The notes beneath the pieces are model-generated. The model worked only from the letters and a program-made list of their open reading frames with translations, ran no database searches and was not told where the DNA came from. Shown here one piece after another: positions 1 to 12,028 of a stretch of 64,000 bases of DNA; position 1 is the first letter of the stretch; each line of letters opens with the position of its first letter. The translations under genes and the position numbers were made by a program. Origin of the DNA: Phycomyces nitens (lineage: Eukaryota; Mucoromycota; Mucoromycetes; Mucorales; Phycomycetaceae); NCBI GenBank assembly GCA_022702545.1, contig JAHRBC010000002.1, forward strand, positions 5,890,001 through 5,954,000, in the 5' to 3' direction.

Positions 1-2149
1 CGTGTATGGTCCATAGGGTGTCTAATGATCAATTGTGGTTAATCCAAATGCACATCTTTATATATATTTAATTCGTTTTATTACTGAACCGCCTTCATAA
101 CGTTGCATTTGGTATTCTTCAAAAGTCGTACAGTAAGACTAAGTGAGGGTGGTCAGTACGCACACATGTATGTGTTCATATATTTTCTGTACATATCTAC
201 GGTCATACAACAAATTTATATAAATATATCCATATTCTCATTCTTACCGCGTATCCATTTGCAGGCCCTGTGTGTAGCACAACCGTGTCCTTGTCGCCTA
301 GACCCTGTTCAATAAGGTTCCTCTTGACTGACCGCCTCAGGCGTCTGCCACTCATCGTCGAGAATTCCGAAGGCACACCGATTATATACACATTGCCTAG
401 CCGTAAGAGCTGGACATCTAGAATCTTTGGCTGCCAATCAAATGGGTATTTAATTTCTCCTGTATTGAGTAGGATTGCCTTTGGTGCCTGACATTCCTTT
501 TGTTTTTGGCTTGGCTTCTTGACGAGGTCCTTTGCAATATCCCAAAAGAAAGTTCCTTGGGTTGTATTCTAGCCACTCCAAATCAATCAATTGGCCTCTT
601 GAGATGTTGACTTACTTGATAAAAGCCGTCAATTGCAGGTCCATCGGTTGTCCCGGCAGCTAAGCAGACATGTCGTTAGACCAAAACACCCTTTTTTATA
701 TATATTTATATATTTATATATATAAAATAATATTATTGATATTATTATCATTAATAATGGCCTACCAAATGAATAGCCCTTTGGGGACACATTAGTCAAA
801 CTTGTTAATATGATCGTGTGATTCTCACCATGGCTGGATCGCACAGCAATCCCTTTGTTCCATTGGCTGTAATGACAACCTGCTTTGTAATGTCCCAATA
901 CTTTTGGCGAAAGTCAACCTTGCCATGGACGTCTATGGATTTCTGGCCAAATAGGTCCAGGGCCCTTGTGGCCTGGTTGAGGCCAATGATACGGTTTGAC
1001 TCGAAATGCCCAATCTTCCAGCCTGGACCTCTAAGACATGGTTGTTATTATTTATTTATTAGCCATCTAGTAACCATTTTTCTTTCTTTCTTTTTTACCT
1101 TCCAATGCATTTAGAGGATCCAGGGCAGATTGAATCACGCGACCCATCGCATGGGATATCAGATTCGGTACAAAATGCACCGAGGGTATTTGGACTGACA
1201 TCGGCCCCGTTGGATTGTGTAAAGGCAGCCACAAAAGGACCCTTTCCAGGTAGACTGTCCGGATTCATCAGACGCTCTGCTGCATAGGCCGCATAGCCCT
1301 TATTGTCCCCGTTAATGAGCCGGTTCGTATTGTTGATTGACACACCGTGGACAGGAAACCTAAAGCCAAGATTAGGATTTCAATAGCCAGCATTCTAATC
1401 TCACCAGCTGATGAGCCCAAGTGGTTGGCCGTCTCTGGCTCGAAATCCAAGCAGACTCATGTCCTTGTCGACGTCGTGCTCGTATCTCGCCCGTTCTTCT
1501 GGAGGGTTCAAGAGATAGGCACTCGGGGACCGGTTGATGTTTGTGTCTAGAAGTTCTCCGAGATTATAGACAACCGATCCCTCTTGGAGATTCTCATGGG
1601 CCAGCTGAATTGATTTCACTATGCCCTGGACCATTGGCTGAACCGTCTCTTCTATCCAACCTAATACCGAGATCTCATACAAGGCTATGTATGTATATAC
1701 GTTTTTTGTGTTTTTGTTTTTTGGAGGTAAGTAGATGCCAAATGTTGGGCTGCAAACGTACTGTACTGTAGAAAGCCACCCATCCCGCTGTGAGAGTGTG
1801 TACTGGCGAGCATGATATTCTTTTCGGTATACATGTCTTCTCCATACATTGCCTGAAGACTCGTGACTACTCTTTGTTTTACAATGTCACCCATCGACTG
1901 AGTATCTGTATTGACGATTGTGATGCGATTGCCCGAGACTGGGTCTACGACAGTATATGCTCTAGAATACAGACGCTGGGCTAGACCTTGGCCTGTCTGG
2001 CCGTGTTTGGCATAGCCCATCATCATGATCTGTACAATAGGGCCAGTGATGTCTGCTATTCCAGTTCCGACCTGGTATCCTACCTGAGTAGGTTGGCCAG
2101 CCAAGAGATGGAACAATAATTCAAACAGGAAGAATGTACGAGGTAACAT
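1..2149 (-). CDS. Neutral ceramidase, 3' end beyond the window
   Basis: Neutral ceramidases hydrolyse ceramide to sphingosine and fatty acid in the secretory pathway or outside the cell. The start at 2149 opens a hydrophobic leader (MLPRTFFLFELLFHLL) followed by the family N-terminus (GTGIADITGP). Further family motifs are THSHSG, the active-site block NGADVSPN containing the nucleophilic serine, AAGTTDGP, NTGEIKYPFDWQP and GVPSEFSTMSGRRLR. Nine exons are consistent in phase: 2149-1762, 1684-1405, 1359-1099, 1030-829, 778-766, 659-616, 568-248, 138-85 and 21-1. The 13-nt exon 778-766 is needed to rebuild the GYSFAAGTTDGP block. The last exon reads STPYGPYT, so the rest of the C-terminal domain lies left of the window. 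Family assignment is firm. Secretion is inferred from the leader. Confidence 0.93.
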
Positions 2150-2572
2150 TTAAAGGTGTGGTAAATGCAATGCAATATAAAATGAAATGAAATGAAAGTA
2201 AAGTAAAGGAAATGAAATGGAATGGAATGAAGGTTTTTTTTTGTTATAAAAAATATAAAGAGAAAGAGAAAGAGAAAGAGATAAAGATGCCAGATGATGA
2301 TATTTTGGCCTATAAATGAGAAAATAATATATAATATATATATATTTTATATATATATTGTTCTCCTTTTATCTATCTAGTATTTAAATTGTATCATACA
2401 AATCTCTTGTCCACACTGACCCACAGACAACCACCCACACACCCACCCACCCACTCATCCCTTGCTGGACTCATCATTACCTCTTGTAATTCATTGTGGC
2501 CATTATAAAATAAATAAATAAATAAAGGGGGATATGTTCTGTATTGAAAGATATGCCCACAGACATTTGCTC

Positions 2573-2611
<39 letters not shown>

Positions 2612-2640
2612 ATTGTTTCAAATGGTTAGAATGTAACATT
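2150..2640. other. Intergenic: ceramidase promoter side and CTR 3' flank
   Basis: No gene is seen. The stretch holds tandem AAATG/AAAGTA-like purine runs (about 2165-2290), an AGAAAG repeat, and (TA)n tracts near 2325-2360 and 2575-2607. It separates two minus-strand genes, so it should carry the ceramidase promoter and the CTR terminator. No specific motif could be assigned. Confidence 0.5.
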
Positions 2641-3367
2641 CTAGGCTACACGGGTTTGTTGCATATCATGAGCAAGTTCATATTCATCCTGAGGGACAAA
2701 CAGGTGTTGAGTTTCTTCCTCTGGTCGTGTAGCATAGGCATAGTCGTTCCGGCGCCCTTTGTACCCAGCATCACTATTACTAGTATTATTAATCATTCTG
2801 TCTCTTTTTGTTTTTGTTTTTACTTTTCCACTCTATTACTTACCCTCTCGACTTTTTGAATTCCAACACCAATTGGCCACTGGTCAATGCAAATATCTGA
2901 CCCCCATTAATCGACTGCTGTGACTTGTATTTACTTACAATTGTGATAAACAGGCCGGTATTGAAATACATGCAGATGAGCATGTACAATAGTCTCAAAC
3001 TCATTGCGATTCCATAAAGTATTGTCCTCGATATTATCTGTGGCCACAATTTTACTCCTTTGTAGGTCATACAGTTCTCCAGCCAATATGTTATTCCACG
3101 TTCTGTCCAACATATTGCCACAATCAACAAATATCCCAGACCCAGTTTTAAAGGAGTGTCAAGTGCAAAGGACTCGAACAATAGATGAACATTCTGAACT
3201 TCTATATATTACAAGTTTGTATAATTGAAACAATAGGATTTATTATGTTGATTAAGCAAGTCTACTAGATAACTACAATCCCTTATTCTTTTTTAAGATA
3301 TATATATAATTGCATTGAAGCTGTTCTTACCACTATGGAACCATAACTTTCCTGACATGGAGGCCAT
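2641..3367 (-). CDS. CTR-family copper transporter (161 aa)
   Basis: This is a small three-pass copper(I) importer of the CTR family, which works as a trimer in the plasma or vacuolar membrane. Four exons (3367-3331, 3201-2939, 2896-2844, 2773-2641) join in phase to exactly 162 codons. The N-terminus has the Met pair MASM and a LLFESF segment leading into TM1 (LGLGYLLIVAICW). TM2 contains the diagnostic MxxxM motif (MLICM) followed by YFN. TM3 (FITIIFALTSGQLVL) has AxxxG where the family usually has GxxxG. The C-terminal tail is hydrophilic and acidic (RPEEETQHLF) and lacks an obvious Cys/His metal cluster. No single exon reveals the family clearly; the spliced protein does. Confidence 0.85.
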
Positions 3368-6300
3368 GATGATGAGAGAAAGAGAGCAAAATTTTGATTA
3401 ATTTTTCTTTTTTTTTCTTTTTTAGGATTCTATTCTAAAGCACACATATACTACATATTTTATATTGCAGGGTCAAATTAAATAACGGTCGTTCAATCTC
3501 AGCCATTCATATGTATATATTTATGTTGGATATCGCAAAGCCCTCTGTCGCCGCAGCCAAAAAGAGTTCTTGATAGAGGTAGCCCCCATAGTCCAATGAG
3601 TCCAATGGGTCCAAAAAGGCCAAGAGACCAAGAGGCCAAGATGTCAGTTTGCTCGAGGCATCTTGGTCTGGCAGCCACGGTGTTTCTTAAACCAAACAAA
3701 GAAAAAGATGTAAAGGGCAAAAGTTACTCCTTGGAGTTTGCAAAAGCTGTCTTTTGCCCATAAATTGCCTCTCTCTCTCTCTTTTTTTATATGGACCTGT
3801 TCTGCAATATTCTAATAATTGGGATCAGCAGTGGCAAGCCAAACTATAATTATTAGACCTTTTTAATGATAATAATAATGGGCACAGTTAATTTTGGAAA
3901 GAGTTTAAAGAGCAACTATTTGCTCTAGAGTACAACGAAATAAAGATCCCGCAATGGCTTGGGCGTGGATCTGGTCAAAGGAGGATTGCTCCTGTTGTGT
4001 TGTGTTTTATCACAAATGCCATCAAATACGTGCAAAAAAAGTGTCACTACCGAGGATACTGGCCACCTAGGTACCCCCCAATGTCAACTAAAAAAAAAAA
4101 AAGAGGGCTCGGCTTAAACAGTCGGGACCACCAGATAGTCTGGATCTTCTCTATTGAAAACACCCACTTTTGTGGGGTTTTGGGATAATGGCCTGCGCAA
4201 CATTATCAAAATCAACAACAAAAAATGTGGTCTAGAGACAGCTGGTGTCTATATGAACAAGATCAGTTGGATATTCTTGCTGAAATGGATCTGGAATTCT
4301 CTGTTCTCCAGGCTTGTCTCTGGGAAGCAGACATGCTGAGGCTATTTGATTCCTGACTCTGCATGGCTGACTTTGATGACCCAGCCATCAGCATGTGGTT
4401 TTGGCTGTGTCTTGTAAGGTGTCTCAAAGTAGAAATGCACTCCTGATAACAAGCAATTTTAAAAAAGCGTATGTTCCATGACGCTGCTAATAACGCATTT
4501 GTAGACTATAATTGTCATTGAAGCGTAATATACCATCCTATACTCTGTATTCCCACCATCACCACCATCACCACTACTACTACAGAATTATGAAGTGGCC
4601 ACAGTTTCCGCGAATTACTTTTAGCTGTCAATTAAGCAGCACCTTTAATGATGCAGGCCGATCATTAAAAAACAAAAAACAAAAAATAAAAGCGAAACAA
4701 TTTGCCCTGGTAAACCTTGATATTGCAAAGGTTATTTAAAGTAGTCTTGATTAGACATTTTCTTTTTTAGTTTATTGCAGGTTCCAATAGTGTTGCAGTG
4801 CTGCAATCTAAAGATCATTTGGTGCAATTTATCCTTTCATGAAAACCAGTCGCTCCTTGTCTGCAGGGACGATTTGGCAGGGACGAGTATAAAAGTGTCT
4901 TGAAGAGCATGAGATTGGCAGGTCCACTATTGATAAAATGTATTTTGGGATTAGTTTCACTGGATGGAATTGCAGCCAGATTCCCGAGGCACAACAGGGC
5001 TGTATTGAACCATTGTCCTTATTGTTATTCATTTGGTCTGTTTGGGTCAATATAGAAATTAGTCGGATCGGATATGCTTGCTTAAAAGTGCCTACTCTTG
5101 GCGTACACACAGCCTCGATCTATGACGTAATAAAGTCATAAAGGCACCAAACAATAAAAAGATGAAAAGAATGGTGCAGGTGAAGAAGGTGTGATGTAGT
5201 CAGCCAGATATTTTAGAGTGCAAAAGACATGGGTAACTGCAACTTAATTATTGCTGGGGCCTTTCTTGATGAAATGCAGCATCCACGTCTTGTGCTGTGC
5301 TGCAACTGAATTATAGACTTTGACCCATGAGTCCTGTCTGTCTAGAATCCAAGCATGTGTGTATGGATATCGATTACTTTATAGAGTATACAGCGATTGT
5401 AATTGGCCCATTCTTTTTTTATTATTGTGTTTGGGCGATTAAAGACGCTCTTTACCATCTTTATGCTGATATTGTGGGTGTGGTATCTGGTGAATGTCTC
5501 TTGTGGAGAAAGGAACAAAGTGAAAGGAGAGTGTTTGGCAGTAGAGGCCATGATAGAGAAAGTTTAGTAAGCAAAGTAAACCAGTGTTTCTTATCTCGTT
5601 AAGAAAAAAAAATGGTTGAAGACCGATTATCATTCCAATGCGTCCAAGTCATGAATATTAATTGATGCATCCTAATGAATTACAGAGTGCAGCTCTATTA
5701 TCTCGAGAATGCATCCTCTTGACAGTAGTTTATTGTCCCTCGTTACCATGCCTCCAATTGGGATAACAACCGTTGCTAGCTAGTAACCCGGCAACAACAA
5801 CAACAACAACAAAACTAGATGATTAGACCGCCATTCCTCATAGTAGTCCTGTAACCTAGCTACGTTGCCCCACTCAAACACACTACGTGTCAATACTTTA
5901 CAACAGCTTCACAGACTCAGGAAATATATATATAAAAGGAAATAAATCCTACTAAAAAGAGCTACATATACCAAATACAGAAGCTAAGCTCCAATGTTAT
6001 ACCATTCTTATTTCTTGGCTCTATTTGGATATTGGCATTATAAAACGTTTGGCCTATCAAGTAGGTTACTTGCGCAAACATTAAAACAAATTATTCCAAC
6101 ACCAAAATCCCTCCCTTTTATATTTATATTACTTTCCTTACTAGAATACAAAGCAGTAATAACAAAAGGCCATAAACATCATTAGTATGAAATACAAGTT
6201 TAGCAGCCGTGTTATATAGGATTAGCTGTTTTTTATATTAGGAATTATTTCTTTTTATACAATCCCCTGTGTTTATGTGGCCCTTGTAGTATAAAAACCC

Positions 6301-6869
6301 CCCTTTTTTATAAATTTTTATCTAGGAAAACTCTTGCCAAATTTAGCATTTTACTTGCCATAATAATACATATAATTACTAAATCAGGGCTTTGTCTCTT
6401 TACTTTTTTCACCAACTGGCATAAATGTGGTGAAAAACACCTTATAAAATAAAAATATGCTTTTTGGCTTAAATCTGCTATTCCAAATGTCATAATGTTC
6501 TATTGAAATATATATATATATATATATAAATGGGCTAATCGTGATGGTCTTTGGCGACAAGTACAAAATATTTAATTACGACATTTGGTATCACAGATTC
6601 AAGCCAAATGTTTTCGCCTTTTAGCCAATTGTTTTCCGGATTCAGACAATTATTTTCACAGGCAGCCCAATACGCTTTGAGGAAAAAAAATAAAGTCAGC
6701 GCAAAAATTATAGACTAATTATTTTTTATTTGAATCCCCCCAAAAAAAATGTTCGCTTGATCTTAACAAATATCTTGTATATATATCTGTTCATTGAAGA
6801 GACTCGAGGACTTTGTATTCAACCAAGTCAATAGTGTACATATTTTGATAATCAACAGAGTTTTAATAA
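3368..6869. other. Gene-poor AT-rich stretch
   Basis: About 3.5 kb without a recognisable gene. It contains homopolymer and dinucleotide tracts (CT run near 3768-3782, A run near 4090, (TA)n near 5930 and 6510), an (AAC)n tract near 5793-5812 and an ACC/CAT-rich tract near 4553-4583. One short exon-like reading frame at 4342-4442 is listed separately. The short open frames elsewhere have no family motifs and look like chance. Confidence 0.5.
4342..4442 (-). other. Orphan exon-like coding stretch
   Basis: On the minus strand, after a plausible acceptor (TATCAG), there is a 32-residue frame with protein-like composition (it includes ETPYKTQP and DGWVIKVS) ending at TAG 4342-4344. It could be the last exon of an unrecognised minus-strand gene or a relic. 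No upstream exon was identified between 4443 and about 6800, and I do not recognise the family. Confidence 0.25.
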
Positions 6870-7800
6870 CAGAGTGGTTCTGCCACGAGCAGCAATTACA
6901 ACCCTGTATCTATTAGGCATACTTGCAAAGGCTTCGAGATATGTATCATGATTAATGTAGACTATCTGTTGTGTTGTGTTTTGTAATGAAATTCTTTATA
7001 GCCTTCAAGACATGATCAAATTGGGTTCAGATCAGGGATTTTAGATTGCGAGTATTCAAATTGCTTTATTTGCCATTGATCTTTCTAACCATGTCATGAG
7101 AGAGCCAGTATGATAGCTGGTACTAATCTTTGTCAAGGCAAAAATGATAATATCATGCTCATCATTCAACGTTTCGATGCCAATGGTTAAATCCCCCTGG
7201 GAAAAACAATCGACATTCCAACCTTGATTAACAGATTCATCAAGCACAGTTAGATTCCCAAGTACTCTACCAGAAGCATGCCCCCACCCCCACACACACT
7301 ATCACCATCAGAATCACCATCACCAAACCTTTTTCAGTTTGAATCATACATATCTACTTGAGCTATTTTCTGTGTCTATTAATCATTGCCATGTACCATA
7401 AACTGGACTCATCATAATCCTTCTACAGTATTCAACTGTCCCCCCCCCCCCCCCCCCAAAAAAGAGGGCTAATATTTGTTCTGTTCAGGCACCAGTCTTG
7501 ACCTGAATACTGCTTGAATAAAAAGCCTATAAATTTGCCCAAAGATTAATGATAACTGTTTTTCTACATCCAATGACACTATCAAGTGTCAAATTTCGCT
7601 GGTGATACCCATAGCTCTCAAATGAACAACATTTCACACTCGAATAAAGGGCAGTGTTATCAGGGGCACCGAGTTATATATATATATCTGCTGCAGACTT
7701 TGACGGTGTTGTGCCAGTTTCTCTCCAACATTTGATGATTCTTCTAATCGTTGATTAAACATATGATGATCTCCCGAGGAATTGTTAGCCTTTTAATGAA
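6870..7800 (-). mobile_element. Decayed Tc1/mariner transposon
   Basis: The minus strand carries pieces of a Tc1-type transposase in several frames. A helix-turn-helix-like piece lies near 7690-7780 (WRETGTTPSKSA). The DDE core lies at 7056-7295 and includes SGRVLGNLTVLDESVN, TLNDEHDIIIF and SYHTGS. After it comes the C-terminal signature PDLNPI at about 7020-7045, followed directly by a stop. Stops and frameshifts interrupt the reading, so the copy is dead. The sequence differs from the two Tc1 copies flanking the F-box genes, so it is a separate family. Terminal repeats were not found and the ends are approximate. Confidence 0.75.
7440..7457. repeat. C18 homopolymer
   Basis: An uninterrupted run of 18 C residues, followed by six A residues, inside the decayed Tc1 element. 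It is the longest G/C homopolymer in this AT-rich window and is likely to be length-variable. Confidence 0.9.
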
Positions 7801-8042
7801 TGATATTTTCTTTTTTTAAAAGAAACTCTGCCAACTCATAACAAGGCGTGGTTCTTTTGAGCCGTCTATTGACTTGTAAAAGAGCCAATTGCTCATGCAG
7901 TGTTTGGTTCCAAAGGCAAAAGAAAGCAAAAAGAAAAGGTAATAAAAAATATTAATAAAGTTTTTGAAACGACTTTCTTTTTTCTTTTCTTTTTTGGTCG
8001 GAGTGTATTCACCGGGCTTCACTGTAGATATCCACATCTATC

Positions 8043-8077
<35 letters not shown>

Positions 8078-8480
8078 TATTTATTTAAAAAAAAAGGACC
8101 TTTCTTTTTTTTCCCTCTGTCTCCAAGCCCACGCGCGCACGAACGTACATTCACGCATACAGACTTTTATACATATATATATATATTACACGACATTTGC
8201 AGCCGATAGAATAACTTGGAATGGTAACTGGGTTGCGTAATTAGAACATCCACAGAGAGAGAATATATAAAGTAGAGCGGGTGTGGATAGAATACCTTTC
8301 AAGATTCCCTTCAAATGGACCCCATCATTATTATCATCATCATCTTTTTTCATCATCATCATCATCAACCCTAAAGAAACCAGAACCAAAGAATCCATCC
8401 TTAACCACAATTCCAAACTTCCCTTTATTATATATATACACCATCTACCATATGCTTGCTCCATTGTCACAAAATAGGGC
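7801..8480. promoter_or_regulatory. Upstream region of the COPI beta' gene
   Basis: No gene is seen. The stretch contains (CA)n at 8044-8066, (TA)n tracts, poly-T, and an ATC/TCA-rich stretch at 8330-8370 about 110 nt before the SEC27 start. It must hold the SEC27 promoter and 5' UTR. No specific element is assigned beyond AT-rich TATA-like tracts. Confidence 0.4.
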
Positions 8481-11400
8481 ATGAGAATCGATATCAAGGT
8501 AAAGAATAAGCCCACTAGACCATTTCCTTTGCCATTTACCCGATCGAGATTATTTTTTTTAACCAAACCAAACCCTCCCCCCATCATTACGAAATCCCCT
8601 TGTCTTGATAGCGTAAATTACTCTCGCGTTCCGACCGCGTCAAGAGTGTGGATCTTCATCCTACAGAGCCATGGGTACTTGCAAGCATGTACAATGGACA
8701 GGTCTATATCTACAACTACGAAACACAGGTAACGCAGCACAAGTGCACTCTATAAATATATTTACATGTATATTTAAATATATATATGTATATTTTTTCA
8801 GGCACTGGTCAAGTCCTTTGAAGTAACAGAAACACCCGGTAAATATTTACACATTTCCCAGACAGACAGACAGAGAGACAGAGAGAGAGAGAGATGTTCC
8901 AAAGACACTGATTGTAATGTACATCTCAAGTGAGAGCTGCCAAATTTATTGCTCGCAAGAACTGGATCATCACTGGTTCTGATGATTCCCAGATCAGAGT
9001 CTTCAACTACAACACCTATGAAAAGGTGGCTAGTTTCGAGGGCCATCCAGATTACATTCGTTGTCTGGCCGTACACCCCACACAGCCCTTGGTACTCTCT
9101 GGCTCTGACGACATGACAATTCGTTTGTGGGATTGGGAAAAGGGATGGAAGTGTGTCCAGGTAAATTGCTCAAAGACCATTCAAACAACAGCTAACAATC
9201 TTTTTTGGTAGGTCTTTGAGGGACATTCTCACTTTGTCATGCACTTGACATTCAATCCCAAAGATTCAAACACATTTGCTTCGGCTGGTTTGGATGGTGT
9301 AATCAAGGTCTGGGCCCTTGGATCAAATGTGCCCAACTTTACGCTCGAGGGTCATGAAAAGGGTGTCAACTATGTCGATTATTATCATGGTGGTGACAAG
9401 CCTTACCTTATCTCTTGTGCGGACGATAACCTGGTAAAGATTTGGGATTATCAGAACAAGAACTGTGTCCAGACCTTGGAGGGCCACAACCAAAACGTCA
9501 ACTTTGCTGCCTTTCATCCCGAATTGCCCATCATTATCTCTGGCTCAGAGGATGGCACTGTTCGTATTTGGCACTCGGACACCTATCGTCTCGAGAACAC
9601 TCTGAACTATGGTCTCGAGCGCGCTTGGTGCATGTCTTATCAAAAGGGTGGTAATAATGTAGCATTTGGTTTTGATGAAGGTTCGGTTGTAATCAAGCTG
9701 GGTCGTGAAGAGCCAGCTGTGTCCATGGATGCATCTGGAAAGATCATTTGGGCCAAGCATTCTGAGATCCAGACCGCAAACATCAAGGCAGGAGCTGGTA
9801 AGTGAACCAAGATGTGCAGACTGGCTGGCTGGACTGGACTGGTTGGGACCTGGGTCTAATGGCATACTAGACGATTCGATCAAGGATGGTGAGCGTCTTG
9901 CACTGCCTGTCAAGGATCTTGGTAGCTGTGAAGTGTACCCCCAGACTCTTCAGCATTCTCCAAATGGTCGCTTTGTGGTAGTGTGTGGTGATGGTGAGTA
10001 TATTATCTACACTGCACTTGCCTGGAGAAACAAGAGCTTTGGCAGTGGACTGGAGTTTGTGTGGGCTGCAGATTCGAATGTGTAAGTCGCCGAGTCTATT
10101 CGACAGTTTATTAAGCATCTATATCTATATATAGATATGCCGTACGTGAATCTACTTCTCGAGTCAAGATCTTCAAGAACTTCAAGGAGCGTTCTGGGCT
10201 TTTGCCTAAACTCGCCTACTCTGCCGAAGGTGTCTTTGGTGGTGGATTGTTGGGTGTCAGATCAAACAACTTCCTCAACTTTTATGACTGGGAAACCGGA
10301 TCGGTCGTTCGTCGTATTGATGTAGAGGCCAGAAATGTAAGATTGGAATCGATGGGTGAATTGGTGGGTGGGGTAGATGGGTATTGATGTGGTCTGGGTA
10401 GGTATTCTGGTCCGATGCTGGTGATCTTGTTGCCATTGCATGCGAAGACTCTTTCTACGTCTTGCGATACAGCTCCCAGGCCTATCTTCAATTCATTGAA
10501 AACGGTGGAGATGTTGGAGAGGAAGGTGTTGAAGAGGCGTTTGAGTTTGTTACCGAAATTGCAGAGACGTGAGTGCAGCTTTATTAATGGTGCAAAAGCC
10601 AATGAGATTTTATCCCTAAACCTCTTGATGTTTCTCTCTCTCTAGTGTCAAGACAGGAGCCTGGGCTGGCGATTGCTTTATTTATACCAACAATGCCAAC
10701 CGCATGAACTATCTCGTCGGTGGAGAGACCTTTACCATCAGTCACTTTGACAAGTAATGTATTACAACGGCAGGTCTATGGAATATTGACACTATTTTGT
10801 TATTATTTTTATTTTTATTATCATAGACAAATGTACTTGCTTGGCTATGCTCCCAGAGACAACAGAGTTTATCTTGCTGACAGAGTAAGTCTAGCATCAA
10901 ATACGCCACAACACAACACAACACAACACAAAACAACTGATTATTGAATATTTGTATTGGGTTAGGATGTCAATGTCTATTCCTATGTATTGTCATTGAC
11001 AGTGGTGCAATACCAGACTGCTGTTCTCCGTGGCGATTTGGAGGCTGCTGCCAGCATGTTGGCTTCTATCCCCTCTGATCAGCGCAGTCGCATTGCACGT
11101 TTCTTGGAATCCCAGGGATTAAAGGATCTTGCATTGGAAGTGTCGACTGATCTGGAGCAGAGATTTGAGTTGGCATTGAACTTGGGCAAACTTGATGTGG
11201 CAACCCAGATTGCACGCGAGGTTGACAGTGAGGCCAAATGGAGAACACTTGGTGATGTGGCCACTGCATCGTGGAAGTTTGGGTTGGCCGAGGAGTGTCT
11301 CCAAAAGGCCAAGGACTTGAGTGGCCAGTTGCTGTTCTACACTGCCAATGGCAACGCCAATGGTATCCGTGAAGTGGCCACCAAAGCAGGTAATAAAGGG

Positions 11401-11864
11401 AGAAGAAAAACGTCGTTGTTGTTGTCTTTTATATATAAAGAAAACGAGCTCGAGTTATTCACATGTGTGTTTTCTTTCTTCTTCTCTTGATAGTTGAGCA
11501 AGGAAAGAACAATATTGCTTTTACTGCCCTGTTTGAGCTGGGTGCTGTTGAAGAAGCCATTGATTTGCTGATCAAGACTGAGCGTATCCCCGAGGCTGCC
11601 ATGCTTGCACGCGCCTACCGCCCTCAGGAGATGTCCAAGATTGTCAAGTTGTGGAAGGCAGACCTGGAATCCAAGAACAAGACCAAAGTTGCCGAGAGCT
11701 TGGCTGATCCAGCAGAATACAAGAATCTGTTCCCTGAACTTGACTTGGCCTCAAAGAACGAGCCAAACTTGTTGGATATGGAAGGATCCTCGGATGACGA
11801 TAACGATGTGTTTGATGCTGCCAGTGAGAACATTGCCGAGCCTGTCCAAACCCCTGTCTTATAA
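8481..11864 (+). CDS. SEC27: Coatomer beta'-subunit (COPI)
   Basis: Beta'-COP is part of the outer cage of COPI vesicles, which return cargo from Golgi to ER and bind dilysine signals through its WD40 propellers. Twelve exons join in phase to 842 codons: 8481-8498, 8612-8728, 8802-8838, 8931-9160, 9212-9797, 9871-10081, 10135-10336, 10402-10568, 10646-10753, 10827-10884, 10966-11389 and 11494-11864. The first exon encodes only MRIDIK. Exon 2 continues with the family N-terminus ([21 protein letters not shown]). WD repeats follow (for example [13 protein letters not shown] and [13 protein letters not shown]), then the coatomer WD-associated region and an alpha-solenoid ([15 protein letters not shown]). 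The tail is acidic. Length fits the family (yeast Sec27 is about 890 aa). Its 3' end faces the inositol-phosphate kinase gene across about 160 nt. Confidence 0.97.
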
Positions 11865-12028
11865 GAAGGGCGTGCCAGCAACATACAAAAAAGAAAAGAA
11901 AGAAAAAGAAAAGAATGAAAACAAACACACACACACACAAAAACAATAATAGCAAGAGCTATATAACATATATAAATTTTATATTTTACAAGTACAATTC
12001 ATTATGTTTAATAGATCAGATCCCCCTG

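Noticed and set aside
8186..8587. 133-codon minus-strand frame upstream of SEC27
   Set aside because: It overlaps the SEC27 start and is dominated by Met/Asp-rich low-complexity sequence from an ATC repeat.
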